NCBI GenBank assembly: GCA_963931925.1
Contig: OZ007579.1
Span: 25,885,769 to 25,949,768, forward strand
Source of the DNA: Onchidella celtica
Lineage: Eukaryota > Mollusca > Gastropoda > Systellommatophora > Onchidiidae
Length of the DNA: 64,000 bases
Direction of reading: 5' to 3'
Shown here: piece after piece, positions 1-13,600 of the stretch
How positions within the stretch are numbered: the stretch's first letter is position 1
Layout: each line of letters opens with the position of its first letter
The notes under the pieces: model-generated
The model's input: only the letters and a program-made list of their open reading frames with translations
Database searches by the model: none
What the model was told of the DNA's origin: nothing
Position numbers and translations under genes: made by a program

Positions 1-1050
1 CAACTACAGCAAACAACAGCAACAGCAACAACAAACAACGACAGTTATTTCTCAAACGTTTATATTGTTTTACTTCGCGACCCATCAAACAGCGCTGGGA
101 TAATATCAGTCACGACTCCACACACCGTTACAACGTTAATATAACTACTGTGTTGCTATAAGTAACCAGAACAAACGTGAAAATATAATCTAGATCTATG
201 TAAATAGTAGTGAGTTGCAAACCTTAACGTCGAGGACTTCCACACAGATCACAAAACCTAGGAACACACGATTTTTATCTAGCTTACTTAAAAATAATGT
301 AGCTGGTCACAGTTAAGTATGCCCTGTCTGGTCTTACTGATAATTAAGTCGTATTTGATCATAGTGAGTTCGTATTTCACTCATTTAGTCATTTTAGACA
401 TGAAAAATATTTTGGGTAGATGTAATACCCATGAATCATAACGGAGCAAAAACACCGCGTAGTTTCAACCGACCCAAAAACCCATAAAAGTGCCATTTTC
501 CTCGCTCGGCCTTGTGACTTAACCTTTACCGTCCAGTGTTCCACGTTTTTAACCTACAATCTGGTGCTCAGATGATCATTTCCGGAATGCTTTCTAATTT
601 ATCAACAAATGATTTTTAGAGATGAATATTTCTATCTTTGCAGTTACTTGACCATTTTATATCAGTTTTGTTAGTTACAAAAGTTTTGGATGCCGGTACG
701 GTAGCTTAAGTCCAGGCATTAAAGGGTTAAAATGCCGGTTTGAGAAATTTATTTAACTGCAAACTGTAACGATTACACGCAAACAATTCAGTTCAGGGAC
801 AACTGAGTCCTGATCTTCGTAACCCCAGCTGGGCATTGGTCATTAGGATAGAATGTCACTTTAGCCGAGAGTGACTCATTCAAAGTTTAGGGTCCCTGCC
901 AAGACAAGACGATATCGGAGGTTGGGAATCACTGGGTTATTTTTTCATATATATATCACAGAGGGGTTGTAAACCTTTTCTGCTTCGCAACCCCTTTGAA
1001 AGCTCTTATTTATTATAACCACCCGAGACACCCATCCTATCTTCTATTGA
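1..1050. other. Non-coding, no gene seen
   Basis: I see no exon with conserved protein features here. The first 40 bases are CAA-rich simple sequence. Near 915-935 the sequence ends in GGTTGGGAATCACTG, which resembles an inverted hAT terminus, but I found no partner end. At about 961-1000 a short hairpin pairs AGGGGTTG with CAACCCCT. The OSBPL1A gene runs off the left edge, so this stretch may be intron. Confidence 0.4.
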
Positions 1051-1256
1051 CCCCCCCCCCTCTCTCTGTGGGTGTGGGTGTGAGAGAGACACACACACAT
1101 ACACACAAATGGAAGATAAAGAGGAGAGACACAGTGTGACAGGAAGAGAGAGAGAGAGAGACAGTCAGAAAGAGAGAGAGAGAGAAACACACATGCCCCG
1201 CATATGCAGAGAGAGATAAACACAGAGAGAGAGAGAGACAGAGAGAGAGACAAAGG
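1051..1256. repeat. Microsatellite: C10, then TC/GT/GA tracts
   Basis: A run of ten C is followed by TC and GT repeats, then long impure GA repeats interrupted by CA. Leu/Ser/Cys-rich reading frames on both strands are products of the repeat and are not genes. Confidence 0.9.
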
Positions 1257-1260
1257 GAAG

Positions 1261-4087
1261 TTATTATCATTATCATTATTATTTGCCCCTCTCAGGACTT
1301 CCAGAAAATACCCTGAGATCATCCAAAAACAAAGATCTCTACATCATTTTTGCTGTAGTTCTGCATATATCCCTTGGGGATCTCGCCCTTCCGAGTTCGA
1401 AAACCACTGAAATATCATATAACCAGAAACATGAACTGGCAAAAAACTGTACTTACACAACATGCTGAGCAAAGCCATTGTTTCCACCAAGCCATGATGA
1501 CCTCTCTATGTATGTCTGTGAGTGTGTCTGTCTTCGCGTAAGCGTTTACGAAATCCCAGATTGGCAAAGTGTCAATTTCTAGAATCCACGATGACGGACG
1601 GACCGGGAGCCAGGTAAGACAAAGTCACATGGCGACGAAACATTGCGAAAACTGTCCTTGGTGTCTCTGTCGTGCGAAATCCTTCACATTTACCGAAATA
1701 TTATGGTGACCAAATTCCACACAGAGAGACACACGTGCACTGCTTATCTCCATCACCACTAAACTAGGAGAGTCCCATCTTCCGTATCGCTGGCTCTCTC
1801 ATGAAACCGCACAAGTGAGAAGGGTAACGACAAATACAGTTTTACTTCAAATGCATTTCTCATCTTTCACACATCTGTAGTTGTATAATATGAACTTTTG
1901 ACATAACATGATCTTAGTTAGTGTTTGCTCTATCTCCGTTTTGTGAAGAAGAAAAAAAAACACCCAAAACTGGAGACCTTTTTTGGTATGTAGAAGAGCT
2001 ATAATAAATGTACACATTGACACTTGTTTAAAATGCTTTGTGGCGCTTATCAGGCTGTTTCACAGTTCCGATTTATTCTGACTCCTTATCATGATAGCTA
2101 AAGCTGCGAACGTTTAACGTCGGAATTCTCAGTTGTGCAAAAAGTGGAGTTGGAACACACAAACAAGAACTGAGGTCGCGATATTAAACTCCCCTCCTAA
2201 TCAGTGGGGGGAAAGATGAAATTCACTAATGGAGTTCAAAGAATTATTTGGCAAAGAAGAGTTGTCATTTGCAGCTAATGCACTTGTGCGGTTTCGTGAG
2301 AGGGCTAGCGATGGGGATTCAACCTGTTGGTAATGACTGGGCTTTGTGGCTGTACCAGTAATAGACACACTTTGCGACACATTCCTGGTGAGTACACGTT
2401 GACGGATGCAGAGAACTATGATAATAATCATGTCAACTACGTCATCCACGAAATATATGCGCAACATAACTTTTCAAACACACTTTTAAAATCATCGGTG
2501 GCTTCCCCGACAAATGTGCCACTTGAATCCATCTCAAATATTCGAACTAGGTTACAAAAAGAAGAACTAGGCCTACGGTACTCAATTACAAAGTATTTTG
2601 AAAATACGCCCAAATTGGTCGCGATGTTTTCGCACTGTCTTAACCATCTAGTGCTCAGAATATGAAACTTAAACAATCCAATGAATGCAGAGATATAAAC
2701 ACTCAACTTCCAGCTCTTGCTTAGCTTCTGACCAGAACCGTACGAAATGCAATGGTAGGTAACCGATCTGCTATCTTGAAATAAGAGCTGTATAAATCCT
2801 GGAGGACAACGATTTTGAAGCGACACTGCCTAAATCCTTGCTTAAATCACAATTTTTACGAAACTGAAGTCTAAAAACTTGAACGAAGACAGGGTTTTAG
2901 AAATTCTATGCTACGCCCTTCAACAAAGACACGACTTTGCTCACTTAAATAAAGACAATATTTTTACAAATTCTGTCTACACACTTTAATAAAAACACAG
3001 TTTCATGAAAAACAAGTCCACACACATTTAGTCATCCTCTGCAGTCCACTGCCAGGCACAGCAAAGTTCCTACAACACACCCCATGGCCCACCAGCTGTG
3101 ATGCCCATAATTGTATCTCTATCTGTATCACATTACACCAACACATTTTGTTCACTACCACACCCGTTTCTATGCTGTATTTTTATACATTGATATTAAA
3201 TTGCCTAGCACAGGCTCTCATGCCCCATCATTTCAGTTCATTTGTTATTTGAAATTCAAATGCGTTACTGCCCAGCTTTGATGTGTGCCAAACCTACAGA
3301 TGGCCTTGTAACTTGAAGAGAAGCTGTGACGTCATGAATATATCATAGAGATCTATGCTGGTACATCGTCATTTAGCCATTGTGCTAACACAATGAACTT
3401 CTCACTTTTTGGTTGTTTTCAGAAGCCCAATAAAAGTGTTTGTCAAGTTGAAATGGTTATAATCTAATGGCGTCAGTTGTTTAACGTTCGTGCTGCCGGT
3501 TTGAATAATTGGTGGTTTTTGTTGTTGTTTTTTTATCACAAGAAGAACATGAAAGGTCAATGCAATGTCTGACTTTGGTCATTATGTTCGCACAGTGACC
3601 TTATGTCATTGAGGGAATTAGCTTTTCTCTCTCCTTCTGGATCTACCAAATGGTTCAGTCACCCATTCATAAGGTACGTCACTATGCTTGATTTTACCAT
3701 TTCAACCCGTGGGCACGGACCCAGATTCTGTGAAACCCCAGCTGATTAAGGGTATAAAAATCCTGACATTTTTGTTGCAAATAATTATTCAGCTCCTGGC
3801 CCCCCCCTCCCTCTTCTTAACTCTGTCTCTGCAGTGCATTTCACTGTGACATGGCGAGGGTGTGACAGCTTGAATGTTTTTGTTTTTGTTAGTAGTGGAG
3901 ATGATGATGTTGGTATGCTACTGAAACTGAAACCATCTGTCACTGTGTCAAGCAGCACTGCCTGTGATTGATAAATTCTAACTGATGCAATTTATTCTTG
4001 CCCCTGTTTGTTTGCTCCCCAGTTTACAAAGAGAAATTAACTCTGCCTGTCCATGCAGCCTTAGGAGGATGGGGTGAGGTAGGGGTG
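1261..4087. other. Probable intron of OSBPL1A, no exon recognised
   Basis: No segment on the minus strand resembles the next ORP1 exons (end of the coiled coil, FFAT motif, ORD). The longest open frame, plus strand 2327-2665, has no family resemblance and is flanked by ordinary AT-rich sequence. A TGACGTCA (CRE-like) octamer lies at 3327-3334. I infer that this is a large intron, since the gene must continue to the left. Confidence 0.4.
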
Positions 4088-4235
4088 GGACAGAGATCAG
4101 AAGGTGGTTGGTTTGAGAAAAGTAGGTTGTGTCCACATGGTAACTGTCATGTTGAGCTTGGAAAAAAGGAAACCACAGACAGATTATAACAGAAAGATTG
4201 GACAGAGCAAATGACCAGTGCAACGGAGAAACAGT
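4088..4235 (+). repeat. Dispersed ~130-bp repeat, copy 1
   Basis: This is the most diverged of five copies in the same orientation (others near 6466, 12113, 17170 and 23018). Shared order: a GGAGAAA-like start, a TGTCATGTTGAGC-like block, then ACAGACAG..ATAACAGAA..GGACAGA. I see no terminal inverted repeats or tRNA promoter boxes. It could be a piece of a longer SINE or LINE; I do not recognise the family. Confidence 0.5.
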
Positions 4236-4561
4236 GGAACGATTAATAAAATATAAACGTTTGACATCAATTTCAAGACAGCCACAGCATACATTACAAT
4301 CCAATACTGTCTTCCAATACATCAGCGGTTGAAAAGATACCCAAATGATGTCAGCCCTGCTTTCATCAAGCTGAGACTGATGTATAAACCCATGGAGATG
4401 TAGACAGAAAGAGAGAAAGTACCAGTAATTTTGATGTATAAATCAGGACGAGTGGAAGAAAATTTGTTTTCCACCAATACAAAAGCTTCAAGATAACATC
4501 TTTGGCAGTCTTTAGCTAGTGGTAGGAAGGAGACAAATGGTTGAATATAGACATGGCTTAC

Positions 4562-4668
4562 CTCCTCTTGCTGGCTGATCAGGGCCATAGAATGATTGAG
4601 TGCTTGGTACATGTCTTGGGATGTCTTCAGAATGTCACTTGCTTGTGTAGCAATCAACCGCAGGTCAG
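4562..4668 (-). CDS. OSBPL1A exon, last in window
   Basis: Residues 443-478, phase 1 to 0. A predicted helix (LRLIATQASDILKTSQDMYQ) continues the linker coil. Acceptor GCACAG, donor GTAAGC. No later exon is recognisable to the left. Confidence 0.85.
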
Positions 4669-7600
4669 CTGTGCATGACAATAAATGATGAAATTAGACC
4701 AAAAAATGCCATATTTCCAATTAAATGCAGCAAAGGTCTTTTAACCTTTGGTGACTTGAAACATTTCCCAATCTTACCACAAAAAAAAAAAAAATAGTGG
4801 CTTGAGTATTTTGTTGTGGTGCAAATTTGCCCCCTTTTTTGCTCCATGCTACAGGACCTGCTACAGCCCACATGACAGTCTTAAAAATGGTATTTTCTCA
4901 AGTGTCAACTAATCCAACCCAATCGCTTTTGTATCCAACTGTGTTTATTCAAATTTTGGGGACGCTATTTTTTTTTCTTTAAAGAGCTGTAAAAATGTCA
5001 AAATACAAATGTCTTTTTTCTGTGCTCCTTTTGATAAGCCCTGGGCATGGATGGCTATATAAATTTGACACGTGTCCAGTCTGTTGCAATTTCAAAATTG
5101 AGTGCATAGTGCCCTGGCGCCCATGAGATCTCTAACAAGGGTGTAGAACATTATGGGAAACTTTCTAGATCAGAAAGAGAGGAAGATCAGTGCATAGGTT
5201 TATCCCGTGTAATGCCAGGCATCCCTCTAGTGTATTTTAAACAGGGACAAAATGAAAAAAACTAAATAAAATTTCATTATGCCAGTGCACTGTCTATAGT
5301 TTGATCAACAGCTTTACAACCTATGCCAGCACTTGATCTCTTCTTCCTCCATGACAATTCTTATAACAGTTAGAGGTAAGATCCCATCTTAATGCTTCTC
5401 TCCATCTATCTATTCATTTCTTAATATAATTCATCAAAAGGCCTGAGATCATGGCTAACTCTTACAATTCTACTGAAAAATGACACCCATGACCCCATTT
5501 TCGAGTCTTTATTCTCAGAAACTGCTGTTTGAAAGTTAGTCACAGGTTATGTTCCCTCTGAGGTTCCAGTTGCACAGTCACTGAACTGATGCCGCACACA
5601 TCTGAATGCTGCATAAAAGTTTGAATGTCGCGCATTAGCTCTCATTTTAACATATTTTTGCTCCAAGTATCAAAAGTTCCGCTCAGTGGTTTGGAATAAT
5701 TCGAGGGAACACTGGTCACAGGCAAAGGGTTCAAACTTCAAACAATACAAGACTCATTTCAGCCACCGACTTCAAACCCCCAATTATACAGAGCTTTTCG
5801 CAGAAACTGGGTCAAACCATGGCTAAACTAGATCCTTTTGCACATGGGAACTTTGGTGAAAGGCCTGGCTATTCCATCTGCCACTTTCATGAAATTCCTG
5901 CAGAATTTCTGTTTGAAACTATGAAGATCTCTCACGGTGAATTACTGAAATATTTTGCTACATTGCAACCTTAGTTCTTTCTTGTACAATTCCACTTTCT
6001 ACAGTTTTGGCACATCTGAGAAATTTGACAGAAATTCAACTGTTAAACATTTGCAGCTTTAGTACTATGATAAGGAGTTTGAACAAATCAGAATTGAGAA
6101 ACAGCTTGGTAAGCGCCACAATGCATTTTAAAAAAGTGTCAAAGTGTGCATTTGTTATACCTCTTCTGTATACTAAAAGATACCCAGCTTTTCAGCAAAT
6201 GAACATACAACAAACAAGAACTACGATAGCAAAATTTGGAGAACCTGCAATAATACACTGTTCATGCCATATAGCTTGACATGAAGCAGCAAAGACTCAC
6301 TGCAGAGTTACTTACCTTGAGTAATACTTTTTCCGCTGCCTTTGGGCGTTTCTCTTGCCAGATAGTTGGAGATTTGTTCTATCGTGTTTTTCAACGTCTC
6401 CACTTCTTTATCTAAATGCCCTCGGTGAGCCTGAGCATTCTGTTTAAAGAGAGAACAGTATAAGTCTGAGTTTGGAGAAAGCATGTCGACATGATAACAG
6501 TTACACTGTGCTAGGAAAAAGCAAGACCACAGACAGGACATAACAGAATTACAGGTCAGGAGGAGGCCCAATCAAAAGCATCCAACAATCATCTGCGAGC
6601 AGTATAGGAGTTGTAATGATATCTGTGTTTTTCTTCCTCCAATTAGATACACGTTTGTCCTCAATATGACATCACCTGGGAAAAATTCTGATCTCGGAAC
6701 AGCAAAGATATGGTTTCTTGGCGCTACATTTCCAAAAGCTGTGATCTAACTAAATCTCAGACTAATTTGAGATGTACAAGTTTGTTTCCATAGAATTCTT
6801 CAGATTTTAACGACAAAAACGATCAGCCTTTCTCTTAATATGATCTGAACTGAGATAATGAAATTGGAGAAAATGACTATCTTCAACACAAATATACCAC
6901 TTGATATGTTAGTGAAACGATCCGTCATTATGTCAAACATTGCCTTTGATAAATTCAATTCGATGTAACTTAATCCTGCCCTCTTTTATTTGCTTCACTG
7001 TTGAGTAAGAGAGATTAAATCCCCTTGCCCAGCAACATCGGACATCAATTTCAATACAGCCAGCTGCATACAGAACAGAAGTTGAGAAGAGGTCACAATG
7101 CTGATGTCAAAACTGACATATGAGGTATTGCTCATTCAATGACAACCCAGCCCAGCCAAGTGACAAGACTTGGAACAGATAGAAAGGAAAAACAAAAACA
7201 GTTGTTGGTACACAGGAACATGGTGCAGTAAATAGCTGATATTTAAAGCCTTACAAAAGTCCCAATGAAATCACCACAAATGAGCCAGTAAAGGGCTCAG
7301 TGATACCTGCAGTGTGCCTTGCATGGTGCCCAGTGACACAATGTCTTCAGCTGTGTCATCTGCCACCCCCTGTCCTTGATGAATGTAGTGAGTACTAAAT
7401 GCAATGTGCTCTTGTAAAGCGTTGAGCCATTTCTGAAAGTAAAAGATACAATGGTCATATCAAAGGTCCTAGACACAAATCACCGAACTTGGAAATTTTG
7501 CAATTTTGGTCTTTTTTTGGTGGAGACAGAGCAGGACTTCATTCCACACCCTGTGTTAAAATATCTTTGAATGGTTGGACTGTGGTCTGCGAGCTGTACG

Positions 7601-10600
7601 CTGGATCAACCTGATTTAACCTTTTCACAACGCAGGAATCACAGCTCTTGCATGCCTACTGTACATTCCTTCTTTACAGTGGCTATTACCTGTGCACGCA
7701 TTATTTTGGGGGTATTTTTGAAAATTCTTATAAAAAAATCCTCTGATAAAGCTGGAGCATATTTGGTATCCCTGGAAAGCTTATTCAGAGAGGAATAATG
7801 ACAATCATCTTTTACAAACAAAAAGAAACAAAAACAGTATGTGCTATGAACCGCATGTTATCCCAGGTGGTGTGGACTGCAGTGAACGGGAGTGTGAGTG
7901 GCAACACCCTGCGGGCGACTGGTGTATCACTGGGTTGTAAAACAGCTCACACCCGACAGATGCAGGGTGATGTGAAAAGGTTAAGGGGTTAGTATCTTTT
8001 AGTATGTAATGATGTCTGAGATGTGTGTACCTTGTATCTGCTCTGAAACATTCTGTGAAAGAGAATTTCCCTCGTGGGTTAATGTGACTCTTATCTTATC
8101 TCGACCTGTGGATAATGAATAAGCTGTGACTATTTACCTGTAATGTCATTTGTGAGCCATTCAGAGATTCCAAATGTAGAGTATGTTTTGATCCATCTGA
8201 GTATTCAAGTTTGATTTCACCGGGATTCTCCTTCGTATTCTGAGATTTGAAAAAAAAAACAGAAAGGAAAAGATTTAAAAATTAAGAAAAACGGAAAAGA
8301 GTATACAAATCATTATGGTAAATGAAGTACACACGGTTGAATGTCATGATTAAAATTCAAAATAATTCATTTACAAACTGTTGTGGATATTGTAAACCCA
8401 AGAGTCTGAAGTTGTTCAGGTGGTTGATGGGGCATCTGGTAAGGTCCCTTTCTAACCTACTATTCCGTTATATTTTGTCTATCGTCTTGTTTTTTCTTCG
8501 CACAATATGACCATTATCATTATTGGGTCGAGATTTCTCCAAGTTTAAACTGAAGTTGTCAACATTAAGCTCATGGAGCTATACTAACATAATTATATGT
8601 AACTATATTTTGCACCACGTGTTTCAGAGTTAAACTCAGCAAACATATATAAGCTTATCTAAATGCGTCCTGTGCAAAATGAAATAGATTTATAAATAAA
8701 AATAAACTTACTATGACTTTTGCCTCGTCCAGATATTTCACGCCTTTTCTTCTTGAGCCAGTGGATGCATCTCCTCTGGTAGAAGAAATGAACATTTTTC
8801 AACAGATATTCAGTGATCCGACAATTACAGCCATACAAGAGATACAGTCTATGCACATTAAGTTGTGTTTCATGAATGAAATAATGCCAAGCTGTGTGAG
8901 CGGTCTTATTAAATATCCCGTTATTATGTAGACACATTATACATGATGACTTTTCAAGTATTACTCCTTTAAGGTTAGTCTGACAATAACTTTTAGTTTT
9001 TGTCAGTACCATGGCTAAAGTCATGTACAAAGAAATGTCCTCTTCCAAGACATACAGATTCTCCAAAATTACAAGCATCCTACATGACTTGCTTTTGTAA
9101 ATAAAACTGTGGAGATTCATTCTGACTCTTGCTACTTATTATTATTATTATTATTATTTTATATAGCGCATATCCATTTTTAAAATGCTCTATGCGCTTT
9201 ACAGAAGAAACTTGTCAACCACAGAGCAGAATGGAGCGCCGGCGAAGCGCTCAACACAGTACACTGCATTACCTGTTTGTTAATGTCCAATACTTATAAC
9301 AAATTCATTCATTCATTCATTTTTTGATTTCCTCATGTTTTTTTTTTCATGTAACATCTTTTTTTGCACAGGGGTTAGCAAATACTTTTTTTTTTTTTTT
9401 TGCTCGCTATACTTATTCTTCCATGGGTGCTTTAGCCAGCAACTAACAAAAATATTAAGGAAGAGGAAGATAAAGAACTGAAGAGCAGATCTGACTGAGC
9501 ATCAATAAAGAATGTTTGCCCACTTATCAGTACTATGGCAGCAATAACTTACCTGTTCTGAAAATAAGACAGGACGCCTCTGTCTAAAACCACCCACATT
9601 TGCTTGAAGCCAACAAAACGAGATTTCTGAAACAAGAAAACAAAAAAGGATCGAGCACGTAGTCTTCTCGGATAAGGACCAAAAAATGTGGAGGGCCCGT
9701 GTGCACGTTGCGCACATTAAAGATACCTCGGTAATTTGAAATCGTGAAGAGCAGGCCGTGCAAGGCCACTGCCCGTGCAAAATTCGAAACAACTAATCCC
9801 TACCACGACAAGAAAAATAAAAAGAAGAAAAGGGAGGCGTAGATGCCAATGGCAGCGAAACCTCCTAAAATAAAGACTTAAACACAAAGAAAACAAAAAA
9901 TAAAAAACAAAAAAAACATGCGACAATAGTTATTATACACCAACATCCCAGAGTTTGTAAATAAATCAAAGCCCTTTTTGAAGTATGGTCAATATATGGG
10001 GCAAAATGAAATAGTTGTGTGTTGCAAAGTCTTGCCTGAGAAATAATACAGAAATGGTACAATAAAATGCAAAGGAAAAGCAAAGGTTGTATTTCTTATA
10101 TTGGTGCTATCCATTCATCCCTTCAGAATCTAACAACGCCCCAAAATTGCCCTTTACAATGCAATCCATCACAAGATCACTCACTTTGAGTAATGTCCCC
10201 TCAAATCGCTGAGGCTGTGACTGAATTGTTTTGATTGGCTGAAGTCCCAGGACTTGCTTGATCTTGGGGTTTTGAGCCATATCAAATGCTGTCTGGCCTG
10301 TGGACAGACGACAAAAAGAAAAAAAAAAATACTGACATTTTTCCAAAGTGTCCGAGAGGACTGAACTCACAGTGTAATGTAATGTTATAATTAGCATCTA
10401 TAGCACTAACATCCACTAAAAAATGATGTGCTCTTGCGCCAAACTAAAATTAGAAACAGGATTAACATAAAATCAATTCATCATGCTCTCCCACACACAC
10501 ATTAACAAAACTTAATCTATGCTCATCCTCAAACCTCTGAGACCAAAAGGGACATTATTCAGTTTCAAAGAAAACAGTCCTAAATAATTCAGTTTTGAAC

Positions 10601-13600
10601 CTATTTTTAAACGTGACGATGTTCTCACTTCTTCTGGTGTCAACACTAATGTTGTTCCACAATTTTGACCCACCAATAGAAAAAGCCTTTTCACTAAGCG
10701 AAAATCTGATTGCTGGTGTCTCAAGAAGCATGTACCTCAATCCACTACACATCACCATACATAGATTTCTCTGGTCTTCCCAAAGCATTAACACTGGCTG
10801 CCATTTTTCAAATAAAGCCTAAAATGTCAAAGTTCTCAAATAAACTTTATCCAGGGCATGGTTCAAGCTGTGATTTATTCCTCAAAGGGTTCACATTACA
10901 AAAACAAAAACAAGCAAAAAAATTAACCTATTAAAATTCTTCCAGACAAAGTTTCACTCCATGAACATTGCCAATAATTATCTGTGATTAAAAAAAATCA
11001 ATACCAAAACTCTTTTTATTTATCTTGTTCTTGTATTTGTTGTTGTTGTCTGTTGTTCTCTTGGCTTTCTTAGCCCTCAAAAGGGCCTCCTAAAGGACTG
11101 CCTTGTTTGTGTCCTCATTTTCATGGCCTTCTTTTCCTTCATAATCCTCAAAAGGGCTCGCCTCCAGGCTGCATTCTTTTTCTTGTGTTTTCTCAGCAAA
11201 TTCATAGTAAATCATTATGCTTGCTTAAATCTGATCTCGGTCTCTCATTTTGAGGTATGCTAATTAATGAACACTGCTATGCTAACAGTGACAGTGCTGA
11301 TGAAAATAATACGCAGGAGACGGCCTGTCCCAACTCCTATCCTCCTTCTACAATCCCTTACCTGACTTGTTCCTGAGATCTACATCAATGCTGTGCTGTA
11401 ACAAAACCACCGCGGCCGCGCCATGTCCCCTCATGGCTGCCAGGTGTAATGCTGAGTTGCCATATAGGTCCTGAGTATTGATGTTTAGCCCTTGGTTGTG
11501 ACTGATCTGAAACAGAAAGACGCACCTCAAAATTCATAACCATTGAAACCATTTGTCATTACTAGATGAGATACTCGGCATTACTTGGGATAAATCAGTG
11601 TTTCCACCCTTCTCTCTACCTCTCTCTGATCTAGACAACTTCCCATAATAATCCACTGTCTTGCTTCAGAACTCATGCATGGCAGGGCACTACATACCAA
11701 ATGAACGCTTGTCAAATACATTCTCTGAGTGCGGTAGGCTTATCAAAAGGAGCACAAAAAGAGATCATTGCAGTTTACATTTATACAACTTTTTAAAAAA
11801 TTGACTGCAACTTGATCTGGCTTTCTAGAATCTATCTGTGAGAGAAAGAGAGACTGGATCAGGAAGGAAAAGAAGAGAAAGAGGGAGATAGATAGGGGGT
11901 GGAAGCAAATTTATCCCTGGCAACATTGCGTACTTCAGCTAGTAAACAGAAAAAAAACAAACCCACCTAGTACTCTGTGTTATTTATACATGAACAAAAA
12001 GAAAGTTTCTGTGTTAGCAAGAAGAAATGATAATCAAAATATCCTGCACGCGCTGCTGAAAGGGCCTCGATATTGTCAAAATTACCACTTGGAAACAAAA
12101 GAGCTGGTTCTGAGTCTGAGTCTGGAGAAAGTACATTGGCACGATAACAATCAGATTGTGCTATGGAGAAGTGAGACGATGGACAGAATACAACAGAATG
12201 ATAGGACAGAAGGAAACCCCACCAGAAGTGCCCACAAACCAACTGCACTGAAAGAGTTTGAATGTACTGAAATATGTGACAATACAGTCCACCAACAATT
12301 GTAGTATCCACTTACCTACCCGCCCATTCACTCAACCACCCACTCATCCACCCACCTACCCAGACATCCTCCCAGCCCATTCTACTCACCAATGCAGACA
12401 ATTCCTCTGAATCACCTGTCACAGCCGCCTGTAAAAACTCCGATTCCAACTGCAGATTGGCCGTGTTGTCAGCAGCTGCCAATAGACCAACATCCTCAAT
12501 TAACAAACGCAATTTTATTTCCCCAACCACCAATCGAACAGGTTAATTCTACATCATACCAAAGTCCACCTGAGCTCCATAACGAACAGTAAAATTGTGC
12601 ATAAAGATCAGCGAGTGTTACTGTCTTCTGTACCAAGTACATTTACCCAGGACTGTTCTTATTAGAACAGGGCATTTTAACATTTTTTGTGCAACATCTC
12701 AGTCAAGGTTGTCTGCGACTTTGGCACCATTTATAGAACTAAGCCTTTCAATCTTCGTCAGATGTGAAATTCATTTCATTGTCTCAACAGTTTTACAAAT
12801 CACATCCATGTTATTTTGAAATAAACGAGAGTGTAAAATGTGACTAAACAACAAAAGAAATAAAAGGGGAGAAAAAGTGAAAGAAAAAAAAGAAAAGCTT
12901 GTCCTATCTTGGACCCACACAAGTTTATTTGCACAGCTGTCCATGTCTTTTCAGCCAAATATTCTATGAACTCCTTGACGGAATTTTATGTTTTCTATTG
13001 ATTAAAGGAGGATGCGATATTTTAAATGTCTATTTATATAACTAAACTTACGCAATAAGATACATAAGATTTAAGATTATGATTAAATTTCAAGCAAAAC
13101 AGTTCTTTTTCATTTCCTGAGAAATTACGTCTTTCAAACATAGGGGGTTTCATGACCGCATCAGTGATTTGCTGATTCTGGATATAACACTGTGTGAAAG
13201 TGTTTACATGTGAATGCAATTATACTTTCTCCTTTTCACCTTGTGCTGTTCTGAAGATTTGTGAATTTAACCCTCATCACCATTTTTAACACAATAGCTC
13301 TTTTCTTTCCTACTGTTTATATTTGAGTTTGGTACAAATGTCCATACCTGCCAATATCCAATGGTAAATCTGAAACTTTATCAAGCCACAGCAATTCTAG
13401 TGTGGGTTAAACCTCTTTTACCATATCTTTTCTTCCCCCGTCATTACTTTTTCTCCTCTCCACCTGCATCAATTGTTTTCAGGATCACTACTGTGAGTAA
13501 AGGACATGTCCATTATCCTTCATGTTCCTCCTCATCATCTCTCCTGATCCTGTTTGTCAACCTTACCCTGTCAAATCTAACTCACCATCAATCATGTTAA

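Noticed and set aside
2327-2665. 112-codon plus-strand ORF
   Set aside because: No family motif, no splice or promoter context, and AT-rich sequence; within chance expectation.
8659-9120. 153-codon minus-strand ORF
   Set aside because: It overlaps the 64-bp OSBPL1A PH exon in another frame; the remainder is intron.
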